Assembly (NCBI RefSeq): GCF_902712855.1
Contig: NZ_LR743507.1
Span: 1,846,001 to 1,910,000 of the forward strand
Length of the DNA stretch: 64,000 nt
Source of the DNA: Variovorax paradoxus
GTDB lineage: Bacteria > Pseudomonadota > Gammaproteobacteria > Burkholderiales > Burkholderiaceae_C
Reading direction: 5' to 3'
The translations under genes and the position numbers were made by a program. Positions within the stretch are counted from its first letter, which is position 1. The number at the start of each line of letters is the position of its first letter. Shown piece by piece: positions 1 to 7,885 of this stretch. The notes beneath the pieces are model-generated. The model worked only from the letters and a program-made list of their open reading frames with translations, ran no database searches and was not told the origin of the DNA.

Positions 1-179
1 GCCGCCAGCGCACGCCGGTGCAGGGCGAGGTGCCGAACCCGCTGAACCCGCCCACGGGGTGCGCGTTTCATCCGCGCTGCCCGCATGCCAATGCGCGCTG
101 CTCGGCGGAGCGCCCGAAGCTGCTGAGCATTCGCGGCGTGCAGGTGGCCTGCCACGCGGCCGAGGAGGGCCGCATCTAG
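1..179 (+). CDS. Peptide ABC transporter ATP-binding protein, C-terminal end (partial)
   Basis: Only the last 59 residues lie in the window, in a frame open from the left edge to a TAG at 177-179. They read as the C-terminal oligopeptide/dipeptide extension of DppD/DppF/OppF-type ATPases: a proline-rich stretch (NPLNPPTGC) followed by the cysteine pattern CAFHPRCPHA and a later C near VACHAA. In the family this segment follows the nucleotide-binding domain and carries cysteines that can bind an iron-sulfur cluster in some members. The substrate cannot be told from this fragment. The rest of the transporter should lie just upstream. Confidence 0.85.
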   Translation, partial: RQRTPVQGEVPNPLNPPTGCAFHPRCPHANARCSAERPKLLSIRGVQVACHAAEEGRI

Positions 180-230
180 CAGCACACGCTATTCCGGGTC
201 GGCGCCGCGTGTTCGGCTTTCGGTCTATAA

Positions 231-265
231 CTCCTTGGTGCTTTCGTAAAAATCACACCAAGGAG
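231..265 (+). promoter_or_regulatory. Hairpin covering the Shine-Dalgarno of the DUF3311/symporter operon
   Basis: A perfect 10-bp inverted repeat, CTCCTTGGTG at 231-240 and CACCAAGGAG at 256-265, is separated by 15 bases. The right arm contains the AAGGAG Shine-Dalgarno of the gene starting at 274. If transcribed, the hairpin would hide the ribosome binding site. A TATAAC that could be a -10 box sits at 226-231, so the palindrome could instead be a DNA operator at the start site. The repeat is seen directly; its role is inference. Confidence 0.6.
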
Positions 266-273
266 AACAGCAC

Positions 274-453
274 ATGTGGGCCTTGCTCTTGTTGCCCTTC
301 ATCGGGCTTCTGTGGCTGCCGTTCTACAACAGCCCGTTGCCGGAGCTGTTCGGCTTTCCCTTCTTCTACTGGTACCAGCTGCTGTGGGTGCCGATCACGG
401 CACTGCTGATCTGGGTCGTGTACCGCCACGGCTATGAAGAGGGAGACGAATGA
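274..453 (+). CDS. DUF3311 small membrane protein, symporter partner
   Basis: This 59-residue protein starts at an ATG eight bases after AAGGAG. It has two hydrophobic segments (about residues 2-17 and 29-47) and a charged tail ending EEGDE. Small DUF3311 proteins are typically encoded directly before sodium:solute symporters of the MctP type and are presumed to be accessory subunits in the inner membrane. Here the stop overlaps the next start (ATG at 450, TGA at 451-453), which implies translational coupling and a shared function. The family match rests on size, hydrophobic pattern and position. Confidence 0.8.
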   Translation: MWALLLLPFIGLLWLPFYNSPLPELFGFPFFYWYQLLWVPITALLIWVVYRHGYEEGDE

Positions 454-1958
454 TGGACGGCCAGATCAACTGGACCGCGCTCTCGGTCTTCGTCTTCTTC
501 TTCCTGCTGGTCACGGTGATGGGCTTCTGGGCCTCGCGCTGGCAAAGCGGCGGCGCCAGCAGCAAGGGCGCGCACCTGGACGAATGGGGCTTGGGCGGGC
601 GCAACTTCGGCACCTGGATCACCTGGTTCCTGGTGGGCGGCGACTTCTATACCGCCTACACCGTGATCGCCGTGCCGGCGCTGGTGTACGCCGTCGGGGC
701 CTACGGCTTCTTCGCGCTGCCGTACACCATCCTCGTGTACCCGATCGTCTTCGTCATCATGCCCCGGCTCTGGCACGCGGCGCACAAGGCGGGCCATGTG
801 ACCGCGGCCGACGTGGTGTACGGGCGCTACGGCTCGCGCGCGCTGGAGCTGGCCATCGCGGTCACGGGCGTGGTCGCGACCATGCCCTACATCGCGCTGC
901 AGCTGGTGGGCATGGAGGTGGTCATCAAGGCCCTGGGCCTCACCGGCGAACTGCCGCTGGCGGCGGCCTTCGTGATCCTGGCGCTGTACACCTACTCGGC
1001 CGGCTTGCGCGCGCCGGCGCTCATCGCCTTCGTCAAGGACCTGATGATCTACATCGTGGTGCTGGTGGCAGTGGTGCTGGTGCCCATGAAGCTGGGCGGC
1101 TACGGCAGCGTGTTCCATGCGGCCGGCGACGCCTTCGCGGCGAAGGGCGGCGCGACCGGGCTCACGCTCAAGCCGGCGCAGTACCTGCCGTACGCCAGCC
1201 TGGCGCTGGGCTCGGCGCTCGCGGCCTTCATGTACCCGCACACGCTCACCGGCATCTTCGCGGCCAAAAGCGCCAACACCATCCGCAAGAACGCGGTGTT
1301 CCTGCCGGCGTACACCGTGCTGCTGGGGCTGATCGCGCTCCTGGGCTACATGGCGTACGCCGCGCACCTGCAGGTCAAGAGCAACAACGACGTGGTGCCC
1401 GCGCTCTTCAACGCCCTGTTCCCCTCGTGGTTCGCCGGTTTCGCGTTCGCGGCCATCGCCATCGGCGCGCTGGTGCCGGCGGCGGTGATGTCGATCGGCG
1501 CGGCCAACCTGTTCACGCGCAACTTCTGGAAGGCCTACGTGAAGCCCGATGTCACGCCCGCGGGCGAGGCCAAGGTGGCGAAGATCGTGTCGCTCGTGGT
1601 CAAGCTGGGCGCGCTGGTGTTCATCCTGTTCCTGCCGACGCAGTTCGCGCTCGACCTGCAGCTGCTGGGCGGCCTGTGGATCCTGCAGACCTTTCCCGCG
1701 GTGGTGTTCGGCCTGTTCTTCCGCTGGTTCCGCGCGCCTGCGCTGCTCGCGGGCTGGGCCGTGGGGCTGGCCGGCGGCAGCTGGCTGGCGTTCTCGGACG
1801 GCATCAAGCCGGTGCACACCTTCGTGATCGGCGGCGACAGCTACACGCTCTACACCGGACTGACTGCGCTGGTGCTCAACATCGTGGTGGCGGTCGTGGT
1901 GCAGCTGGTGGTCAAGGGCGGGCCGCTGCGCGAGCCTCCGGTGCTCGCCAGAAAGTAA
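450..1958 (+). CDS. mctP: Sodium:solute symporter, MctP-like monocarboxylate permease
   Basis: This 502-residue, strongly hydrophobic protein has the many-helix pattern of the SSS family (about 13 membrane spans) and the early LGGRNFGTW motif typical of these symporters. Together with the preceding DUF3311 protein it matches the arrangement of monocarboxylate permeases such as MctP, which take up lactate, pyruvate or similar short acids with sodium. Two ATGs lie at 450 and 453; the first overlaps the upstream stop. Neighbours give no further clue to substrate, so the monocarboxylate assignment is by family resemblance. Confidence 0.8.
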   Translation: MMDGQINWTALSVFVFFFLLVTVMGFWASRWQSGGASSKGAHLDEWGLGGRNFGTWITWFLVGGDFYTAYTVIAVPALVYAVGAYGFFALPYTILVYPIVFVIMPRLWHAAHKAGHVTAADVVYGRYGSRALELAIAVTGVVATMPYIALQLVGMEVVIKALGLTGELPLAAAFVILALYTYSAGLRAPALIAFVKDLMIYIVVLVAVVLVPMKLGGYGSVFHAAGDAFAAKGGATGLTLKPAQYLPYASLALGSALAAFMYPHTLTGIFAAKSANTIRKNAVFLPAYTVLLGLIALLGYMAYAAHLQVKSNNDVVPALFNALFPSWFAGFAFAAIAIGALVPAAVMSIGAANLFTRNFWKAYVKPDVTPAGEAKVAKIVSLVVKLGALVFILFLPTQFALDLQLLGGLWILQTFPAVVFGLFFRWFRAPALLAGWAVGLAGGSWLAFSDGIKPVHTFVIGGDSYTLYTGLTALVLNIVVAVVVQLVVKGGPLREPPVLARK

Positions 1959-2044
1959 GCGCCGCAGGCCGGGCCGCGGCGTCCTTCGAAAAAGTGTGCG
2001 CAAAGGCACCGCCTTGCGCCCGAAACTGTTGCAGAGTGGCGGCC

Positions 2045-2953
2045 ATGCCGATGACGACCAATCTTGCAACCTCCGAACTGGGCCGCCGCGGCTTCCTGAT
2101 GGGCACGGCCCTCGGCGCAACCGCGGTGCTGGCCTCGCTGGCGTGCAGCGTCCGCACCGCCGGCGCGGCCACGCGGCGCATGCCGGTGGTCTTCATCGGC
2201 CACGGCTCGCCGATGAACGCCATCAGCGACAACGCCTTCACGCGACGCCTGTCGGCCTGGGGCCGCGAACTGCCGAGACCCACTGCCATCCTGAGCGTCT
2301 CTGCGCACTGGCTCAGCCGCGGCGCCACCGGCGTGGGTGTGCAGGCGAACCCGAAGACGATCCACGACTTCGGCGGCTTTCCGCAGGCGCTGTTCGACAT
2401 CGAATACCCTGCGCCCGGTCATCCCGCACTGGCCCGCGAGGCCGTCGGTGCGGTGAAGCAGTCGCCGGTGATCGCCACCGAGCAATGGGGCCTCGACCAC
2501 GGTACGTGGTCGGTCCTGAAGCATCTCTATCCAAAGGCCGACGTGCCGGTTTTCCAGCTCAGCATCGACTACGACAAGCCCGCCGCCTTCCACTACGCCG
2601 TGGGCCGCGACCTGTCCGCGCTGCGCGACAAGGGCGTGCTGGTGATGGGCAGCGGCAACGTGGTGCACAACCTGCGCGCCACCGACCGCGGCACGCCGGA
2701 CGGTCCGGGCGCGAGCCGACCGTGGGCGCAGTCGTTCGACGATGCGGTGAAGTCTGCGCTGGCGGTGCGCGACGACCGGGCGCTGGTCGACTACGCGAGG
2801 CTGGAAGGCGCGGCCACCGCAGTGGCGACGCCCGATCACTACTACCCGTTCCTGTATGCCCTCGGTGCCGCCGGCAGTGGCGAACGTGCGAAGACGATCT
2901 ACGAAGGGTTCCAGTCCGGCACGCTCAGCATGCGCTGCCTGCAGTTCGGCTGA
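2045..2953 (+). CDS. LigB-family extradiol dioxygenase (4,5-DOPA dioxygenase-like), Tat-exported
   Basis: This 302-residue protein has the metal-binding histidine motifs of the YgiD/DODA group: GHGSPMN near residue 55, SAHW near 88, LDHGTW near 150 and VVHNL near 209. Members use a divalent metal to open catechol-type rings extradiolly, although physiological substrates of bacterial YgiD-like enzymes are often unknown. The N terminus contains a twin-arginine motif (RRGFLMG, residues 14-20) and a hydrophobic segment, suggesting export in folded form, whereas E. coli YgiD lacks this. It stands alone, ending 25 bases from the convergent zwf gene. Confidence 0.82.
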   Translation: MPMTTNLATSELGRRGFLMGTALGATAVLASLACSVRTAGAATRRMPVVFIGHGSPMNAISDNAFTRRLSAWGRELPRPTAILSVSAHWLSRGATGVGVQANPKTIHDFGGFPQALFDIEYPAPGHPALAREAVGAVKQSPVIATEQWGLDHGTWSVLKHLYPKADVPVFQLSIDYDKPAAFHYAVGRDLSALRDKGVLVMGSGNVVHNLRATDRGTPDGPGASRPWAQSFDDAVKSALAVRDDRALVDYARLEGAATAVATPDHYYPFLYALGAAGSGERAKTIYEGFQSGTLSMRCLQFG

Positions 2954-2978
2954 CGGCCGCGCGCGCGGCCGGCGTGCG

Positions 2979-4448
2979 CTACTGCTCCTCGCCCCAGGCG
3001 AAGCCGTCGCGCGCAATCATCGCGCTCGACGCGCTCGGTCCCCACGTGCCCGCTGCGTAGGGCCGCGGGCCGCCGTCCGACTCCCAGCTGTCGATCAGCG
3101 GCTCGACCCAGCGCCATGCTTCTTCCTGCTCGTCGCTGCGCACGAACAGGTTGAGGCGCCCGTCGATCACGTCGAGCAGCAGGCGCTCGTAGGCGCCGAC
3201 GCGCTCGGCGCCGAAGCGCTTGTCGAAGTCGAGGTCGAGCTGCACCGGCGCCAGCTGCGCGGCGCTCTGGTGTCCGTTGCTGCGCTGGCGGTTGTCCTGC
3301 GCCTGCGCGAGCATGTGCAGTTCGAGCCCGTCCTTGGGCTGCAGGTTGATCACCAGCTTGTTGACGTTGCCCGCGGGCGCGCGGTAGATGGCATGCGGCG
3401 TGGGACGGAAGTTGACCTCGATGCGCGCGTCGCGAGAGGCCAGCCGCTTGCCGGTGCGGATGTAGAAGGGCACGCCCGCCCAGCGCCAGTTGGCGATTTC
3501 GGTGCGCAGCGCCACGAAGGTCTCGGTGCGGCTGTCCGGCGGCACGCCGGGCTCGTCGCGGTAGCCCTGCACGCGCTCGCCGTACGCCGTGCCGGCCGTG
3601 TACTGGCCGCGCACCGCGTGCAGGCTCAGGCTCTCCGGGGTCCAGGGCTTGAGCGCGCGCAGCACCTTCAGCTTCTCGTCGCGGATGGCGTCCGCGTGGG
3701 CGTTGATCGGCGGCTCCATGGCCACCGCGCACAGCAGCTGCAGCGCATGGTTCTGCACCATGTCGCGCAGCGCGCCGGTCTGGTCGTAGAAGGCGCCGCG
3801 TTTTTCCACGCCGAGGTCTTCGGCAATGGTGATCTGGATGTTGGCGATGTGCTCACGGCGCCAGATGGGTTCGAACAGCGCATTGCCGAAGCGCATCGCG
3901 AACAGGTTCTGCACCGACGGCTTGCCGAGGTAGTGGTCGATGCGGAAGACCTGCTTTTCCTCGAGCACCTTGCTCACCGCGGCGTTGATGGCGCGGTTGG
4001 AGGCGAGGTCGTGGCCCAGCGGCTTTTCGAGCACCACGCGCGTGCTCGGCCCGTTCAGGCCGGCCGCGGCGATCTGCTCGACCACCTGCGTGAACAGCGC
4101 CGGCGCCGTGGCCACGTACATCACCACCGTGTCGGCGTTGCGCTGCTTGAGCAGTTCGGACAGGCGCGCGTAGTCGTCGGGCTTGGACAGGTCCATGCGC
4201 AGGTAGTGCAGCATCGACGCGAATTTCTTGAACTCGTCGGGCGACGGGCGCTTGGAGCCCTCGACCGCGCTGAAGCGCGACTGGATGAGTTCGCGGTACT
4301 GGTCGTCCGAATGGTCGTCGCGCGCCACCCCGATGATGCGGCCATCCTGCGGCAGGCTGCCGTGGCGGAAGGCCTGGAACAGCGCAGGCATCAGCTTGCG
4401 CCAGGCGAGGTCGCCGGTACCGCCGAACAGAACGAGATCGAAGCTCAT
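2979..4448 (-). CDS. zwf: Glucose-6-phosphate 1-dehydrogenase
   Basis: This 489-residue enzyme oxidises glucose 6-phosphate to 6-phosphogluconolactone with NAD(P)+, feeding the Entner-Doudoroff and pentose phosphate routes. Visible hallmarks are the N-terminal dinucleotide motif FGGTGDLAWRKL, the substrate-binding motif RIDHYLGK near residue 180, and full family length. The start at 4448 is preceded by AAAGGAAAG. The gene diverges from an ABC transporter operon across a 149-bp promoter region and shares the neighbourhood with tal and pgi. Confidence 0.97.
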   Translation of the reverse strand: MSFDLVLFGGTGDLAWRKLMPALFQAFRHGSLPQDGRIIGVARDDHSDDQYRELIQSRFSAVEGSKRPSPDEFKKFASMLHYLRMDLSKPDDYARLSELLKQRNADTVVMYVATAPALFTQVVEQIAAAGLNGPSTRVVLEKPLGHDLASNRAINAAVSKVLEEKQVFRIDHYLGKPSVQNLFAMRFGNALFEPIWRREHIANIQITIAEDLGVEKRGAFYDQTGALRDMVQNHALQLLCAVAMEPPINAHADAIRDEKLKVLRALKPWTPESLSLHAVRGQYTAGTAYGERVQGYRDEPGVPPDSRTETFVALRTEIANWRWAGVPFYIRTGKRLASRDARIEVNFRPTPHAIYRAPAGNVNKLVINLQPKDGLELHMLAQAQDNRQRSNGHQSAAQLAPVQLDLDFDKRFGAERVGAYERLLLDVIDGRLNLFVRSDEQEEAWRWVEPLIDSWESDGGPRPYAAGTWGPSASSAMIARDGFAWGEEQ

Positions 4449-4511
4449 GAAAAGACTTTCCTTTGTCTGAATGCCCGGCAGGCCGCGGGCCATGTGCAGT
4501 CGCGATGGTAC

Positions 4512-4539
4512 TTGTACCGATTCGCGGGACCTGTACTAA
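4512..4539 (+). promoter_or_regulatory. Candidate sigma-70 promoter and small palindrome upstream of the transporter operon
   Basis: TTGTAC at 4512-4517 and TACTAA at 4534-4539 are separated by 16 bp, a plausible -35/-10 pair for the plus-strand transporter. The -35 overlaps the palindrome GGTACTTGTACC (4507-4518), which could be a regulator site shared with the divergent zwf gene. Only the sequence resemblance is seen. Confidence 0.4.
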
Positions 4540-4554
4540 AGCTACGCTGCCATG

Positions 4555-4574
4555 AGGCCGCAGGGCCTTTTTTT
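4555..4574 (+). terminator. Terminator-like hairpin with T-run in the leader of the transporter operon
   Basis: AGGCC (4555-4559), loop GCAG, GGCCT (4564-4568) and a run of seven T (4568-4574) form a short intrinsic-terminator-like structure 24 bases before the ATG at 4598. It lies downstream of the candidate promoter, so it could attenuate the operon. The stem is only 5 bp, so it may be weak or accidental. Confidence 0.35.
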
Positions 4575-4597
4575 ATTGCAGAGGCGGAGATTCGCAA

Positions 4598-5611
4598 ATG
4601 AAGAGCAAGATTTTTACCGCAGCCGCGCTGCTCGGCCTGTCGGCCGTGGCCTCGGCACAGACCGTCAATGTGATCTGTTCGGTGCAGGCCGAGTGGTGCA
4701 ACGTCATCTCCACCGTCTATGCGCGCACCACGGGCGTGCGGATCAACATGTCGCTCAAGGGCTCCGGCGAGGCGCTGGCCCAGCTGATCGCCGAGAAGGA
4801 CAACCCCAAGACGGATGTCTGGTTCGGCGGCACCGGCGACCCGCACCTGCAGGCGGCCGAGCAGGGCCTGACGCTCGAATACAGGTCGCCCACGCTGTCG
4901 CAGCTGCACCCTTGGGCGCAACAACAGGCGAAGCAGTCGGGCTACAAGACCGTCGGCATCTATTCGGGCCCGCTGGGCTTCGGCTACAACCCCGAGCTGC
5001 TCGCCAAGAAGAAGCTGCCCGTGCCCAAGACCTGGGCCGACCTGCTCAAGCCCGAGTACAAGGGTGACATCCAGGTGGCGAACCCCGCGTCGAGCGGCAC
5101 CGCATACACCATGATCGCCACGCTGGTGCAGCTGATGGGCGAGGACAAGGCCTTCGAATACCTCAAGGCGCTGCACAAGAACGTGGGCCAGTACACCCGT
5201 TCGGGCACCGGTCCCATCAAGGCGGTGGCGCGCGGCGAGACGGCCGTGTCCATCAGCTTCGTGCACGACGGCCCCGGCGAGAAGATGCAGGGCTTCCCGG
5301 TCGAGACCATCACGCCGAGCGACGGCACCGGCGCCGAGATCGGTTCCATGAGCATCATCAAGGGCGCGCGCAACCTCGATGCTGCCAAGAAGTTCTACGA
5401 ATGGGCGCTGACGCCCGGCGCGCAGGAACTGGGTGCGGCCAACAAGCAGTTCCAGCTGCCCAGCAACGTGAACGCCAAGCTCGACCCGCGCATTCCCGAC
5501 TTCAAGAAGATCAAGTTCATCGACTACGACTACGCCAAGTACGGTGCCAGCGCCGAGCGGCGCCGCCTGATCGCGCGCTGGGAAAAGGACGTGAATTCGC
5601 TGCCGCGCTAA
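4598..5611 (+). CDS. ABC transporter periplasmic binding protein, AfuA/FbpA-like
   Basis: This 337-residue protein has a clear Sec signal peptide (cleavage after ASA, about residue 20) and the fold-typical pattern of FbpA/AfuA/FutA class binding proteins, including KGSGEALAQLIAEK and DVWFGGTGD in the first lobe. Relatives bind ferric iron, 2-aminoethylphosphonate or sugar phosphates (AfuA binds glucose 6-phosphate, fructose 6-phosphate and sedoheptulose 7-phosphate). It opens a four-gene operon with permease, ATPase and a HAD phosphatase, next to zwf, tal and pgi. That context favours a phosphorylated substrate over iron, but this is inference. Confidence 0.85.
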   Translation: MKSKIFTAAALLGLSAVASAQTVNVICSVQAEWCNVISTVYARTTGVRINMSLKGSGEALAQLIAEKDNPKTDVWFGGTGDPHLQAAEQGLTLEYRSPTLSQLHPWAQQQAKQSGYKTVGIYSGPLGFGYNPELLAKKKLPVPKTWADLLKPEYKGDIQVANPASSGTAYTMIATLVQLMGEDKAFEYLKALHKNVGQYTRSGTGPIKAVARGETAVSISFVHDGPGEKMQGFPVETITPSDGTGAEIGSMSIIKGARNLDAAKKFYEWALTPGAQELGAANKQFQLPSNVNAKLDPRIPDFKKIKFIDYDYAKYGASAERRRLIARWEKDVNSLPR

Positions 5612-7870
5612 GTGGAAACGCGTTTCGATGAAGGCACGCCGGTCAATCCGGCGTCGCTGGCCGCGGCCCGGCGTTCGCAGCGCTGGATAGGGGCATGGGT
5701 CGCGTTGGGCTTCGCGGCCTACCTGCTGCTGCCCTGGTATGCGATCCAGGATTCGGCCTGGTACGACGCCGTTCCGCAGGTGTTCAGTCAGGCGGAGGGC
5801 GCCAATGGCCTGATGCAGGCCGCCACGCAGGGCCGTGGCTGGCTCTTCATCGGGTTGGCCGGACTGCTGCTGTGCGCCGTGGGCGCATGGCTGCCGGCCG
5901 GCAAGCCGCAGGGGCGCTGGCTGCTGGCGGGCGGCGCCGTGGGCGCCATTGGGCTGGCGGTCGCGGGCTTCACCATCGGCGCGAAGGGATGGAGCGTCGC
6001 GGCGCTGAACACGCAGTTCGGCGAACTTGCCATCAACCAGTTCGGCATCGGCGCGGGCGGCTTCCTGGCGCTCACCGCGCTGGTGCTTCTGGCGGCCTTT
6101 GGCATCGCGCGGCTCGGGCTGTTCAAGGGCGACCTGTTCGTGTCCGCTGCGGTCGTCGGTTGCGGCGTGCTCATGGCGCTGTTCATCGCCTACCCGGTCA
6201 GCAAGGCGCTGTCGGGCGCGTTCTTCAACGAAGACGGGCAGTGGTCGATCACGGCGTTCGTCGCGCGCGTGTTCACCGAACGCATCTGGGGCGTGGGTTG
6301 CCTGAGCGGCGGCGTGCGCTGCGGCGTGGCCTGGAACACGCTGGTGCTGGCGCTGCTCACCGCCGCGGGCACGACCTTCCTCGGCACGTTGATGGCGCTG
6401 ATGGCCGAGCGCGGCAGCAGGCGCGGGCAGGGCGCGCTGCGGGTGCTGGCGCTGCTGCCTATCATCACGCCGCCCTTCGTGGTGGGGCTGGGCCTGATCC
6501 TGCTCTTCGGCCGTGCAGGCATCGTCAACCAGCTGCTCGAGAGCGTGTTCGGCATCGAGCCCACGCGCTGGTTCTACGGCATGCCGGGCGTGCTGGTGGC
6601 GCAGCTGTTCGCCTTCACGCCCATCGCCTTCATGATCATGCGCGGCGTGGTGCAGGGCATCGCGCCCAGCCTCGAGGAGGCCGCGCAGATGCTGCGCGCC
6701 GACCGGCGCCGCGCCTTCTTCACCGTGACGCTGCCGCTGCTGAAGCCCGGGCTGGCGAACGCTTTCCTGGTCGGCTTCATCGAGAGCATCGCCGACTTCG
6801 GCAATCCGGTGGTGGTCGGCGGCCAGTTCTCGGTGCTGTCGACCGACATCTTCTTCGCCATCGTCGGCGCGCAGTACGACCAGGGCCGCGCGGCCTCGCT
6901 CGCGTGGGTGCTCACGCTGTTCGCGCTCGGCGTGTTCGCGCTGCAGCGGGGCCTGCTGGGCAGGCAGAGCTACACCACCGTGAGCGGCAAGGGCGACGCC
7001 GGCATTCCCATGGCGCTGCCCGACGGCGTGCGGCGCACCATCCACTGCATCGCCTTGCCGTGGATCGCGTTCACCGCGGTGGTCTACCTGTTCGCCTTCG
7101 CGGGCGGCTTCGTCCAGACATGGGGGCGTGACTACACCTTCACGCTGAACCACTTCAAGAACGCATTCGCGCTCGAGTGGGGACAGTTCGGGCTGGTGTG
7201 GGCGGGCACGGCGTGGAACTCGCTGATCACCACGCTCAAGCTGGCGGGCATTTCGGCGCCCATCACTGCGGCGCTGGGCCTGCTCATTGCGTGGCTGCTG
7301 GCGCGCAACGCGTTCAAGGGGCAGGGCCTGTTCGAGTTCGGCGCGCTGCTCGCCTTTGCCATTCCGGGCACGGTGCTCGGCGTGAGCTACATCCTGGCCT
7401 TCAACGTGCCGCCCTTCGAACTCACCGGCACGGGGCTGATCATCGTGCTGTGCTTCATGTTCCGCAACCTGCCGGTGGGCGTGCGGGCCGGCACGGCCGC
7501 CTTCAAGCAACTCGACCGTTCGCTCGACGAGTCCTCGCTGATGCTGCGCGCATCGACCTCGCAGACGCTGTTCAGGGTGGTGCTGCCGCTGCTCAAGCCT
7601 GCGCTGGTGGCCGCGCTGGTCTACAGCTTCGTGCGCGCCATGACCACGGTCAGCGCGGTGATCTTCCTGGTGACGGCAGAGAACGAACTGGCCACCACCT
7701 ACATCATCGGCCGCGTGGGCAATGGCGACTACGGCATCGCGCTGGCGTACTGCACGGTGCTGATGGTGCTGATGTCGCTGGCCATCGCGCTGGTGCAGTG
7801 GGCGGTGGGCGAGCGCAAGCTGGGGCGGCGCAAGGCAGGCGCGCCGGTGGTGGCCGCGCCGGTGCACTGA
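5612..7870 (+). CDS. ABC transporter permease with two fused transmembrane modules
   Basis: This 752-residue inner-membrane protein carries two permease modules of the FbpB/AfuB type. Each has an EAA loop: around residues 354-375 (EEAAQMLRADRRRAFF...TLPLLKPG) and 639-660 (DESSLMLRASTSQTLF...LPLLKPA). It begins with a GTG directly after the TAA of the binding protein. Unusually, about 200 residues with four to five additional hydrophobic segments precede the first module, making it longer than ordinary FbpB proteins. It should form the channel for the upstream binding protein with the ATPase encoded 15 bases downstream. Confidence 0.88.
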   Translation: METRFDEGTPVNPASLAAARRSQRWIGAWVALGFAAYLLLPWYAIQDSAWYDAVPQVFSQAEGANGLMQAATQGRGWLFIGLAGLLLCAVGAWLPAGKPQGRWLLAGGAVGAIGLAVAGFTIGAKGWSVAALNTQFGELAINQFGIGAGGFLALTALVLLAAFGIARLGLFKGDLFVSAAVVGCGVLMALFIAYPVSKALSGAFFNEDGQWSITAFVARVFTERIWGVGCLSGGVRCGVAWNTLVLALLTAAGTTFLGTLMALMAERGSRRGQGALRVLALLPIITPPFVVGLGLILLFGRAGIVNQLLESVFGIEPTRWFYGMPGVLVAQLFAFTPIAFMIMRGVVQGIAPSLEEAAQMLRADRRRAFFTVTLPLLKPGLANAFLVGFIESIADFGNPVVVGGQFSVLSTDIFFAIVGAQYDQGRAASLAWVLTLFALGVFALQRGLLGRQSYTTVSGKGDAGIPMALPDGVRRTIHCIALPWIAFTAVVYLFAFAGGFVQTWGRDYTFTLNHFKNAFALEWGQFGLVWAGTAWNSLITTLKLAGISAPITAALGLLIAWLLARNAFKGQGLFEFGALLAFAIPGTVLGVSYILAFNVPPFELTGTGLIIVLCFMFRNLPVGVRAGTAAFKQLDRSLDESSLMLRASTSQTLFRVVLPLLKPALVAALVYSFVRAMTTVSAVIFLVTAENELATTYIIGRVGNGDYGIALAYCTVLMVLMSLAIALVQWAVGERKLGRRKAGAPVVAAPVH

Positions 7871-7885
7871 CATGGGAGACAGGAC

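Noticed and set aside
434..2120. Long open frames in other phases and on the minus strand over the symporter gene
   Set aside because: Translations are Arg/Gly/His-rich shadows without motifs; the symporter frame has clear membrane segments and coupling to DUF3311.
2955..2970. GGCCGCGCGCGCGGCC palindrome between the dioxygenase and zwf genes
   Set aside because: Simple GC alternation is expected in this composition; there is no T-run, so I do not call it a terminator.
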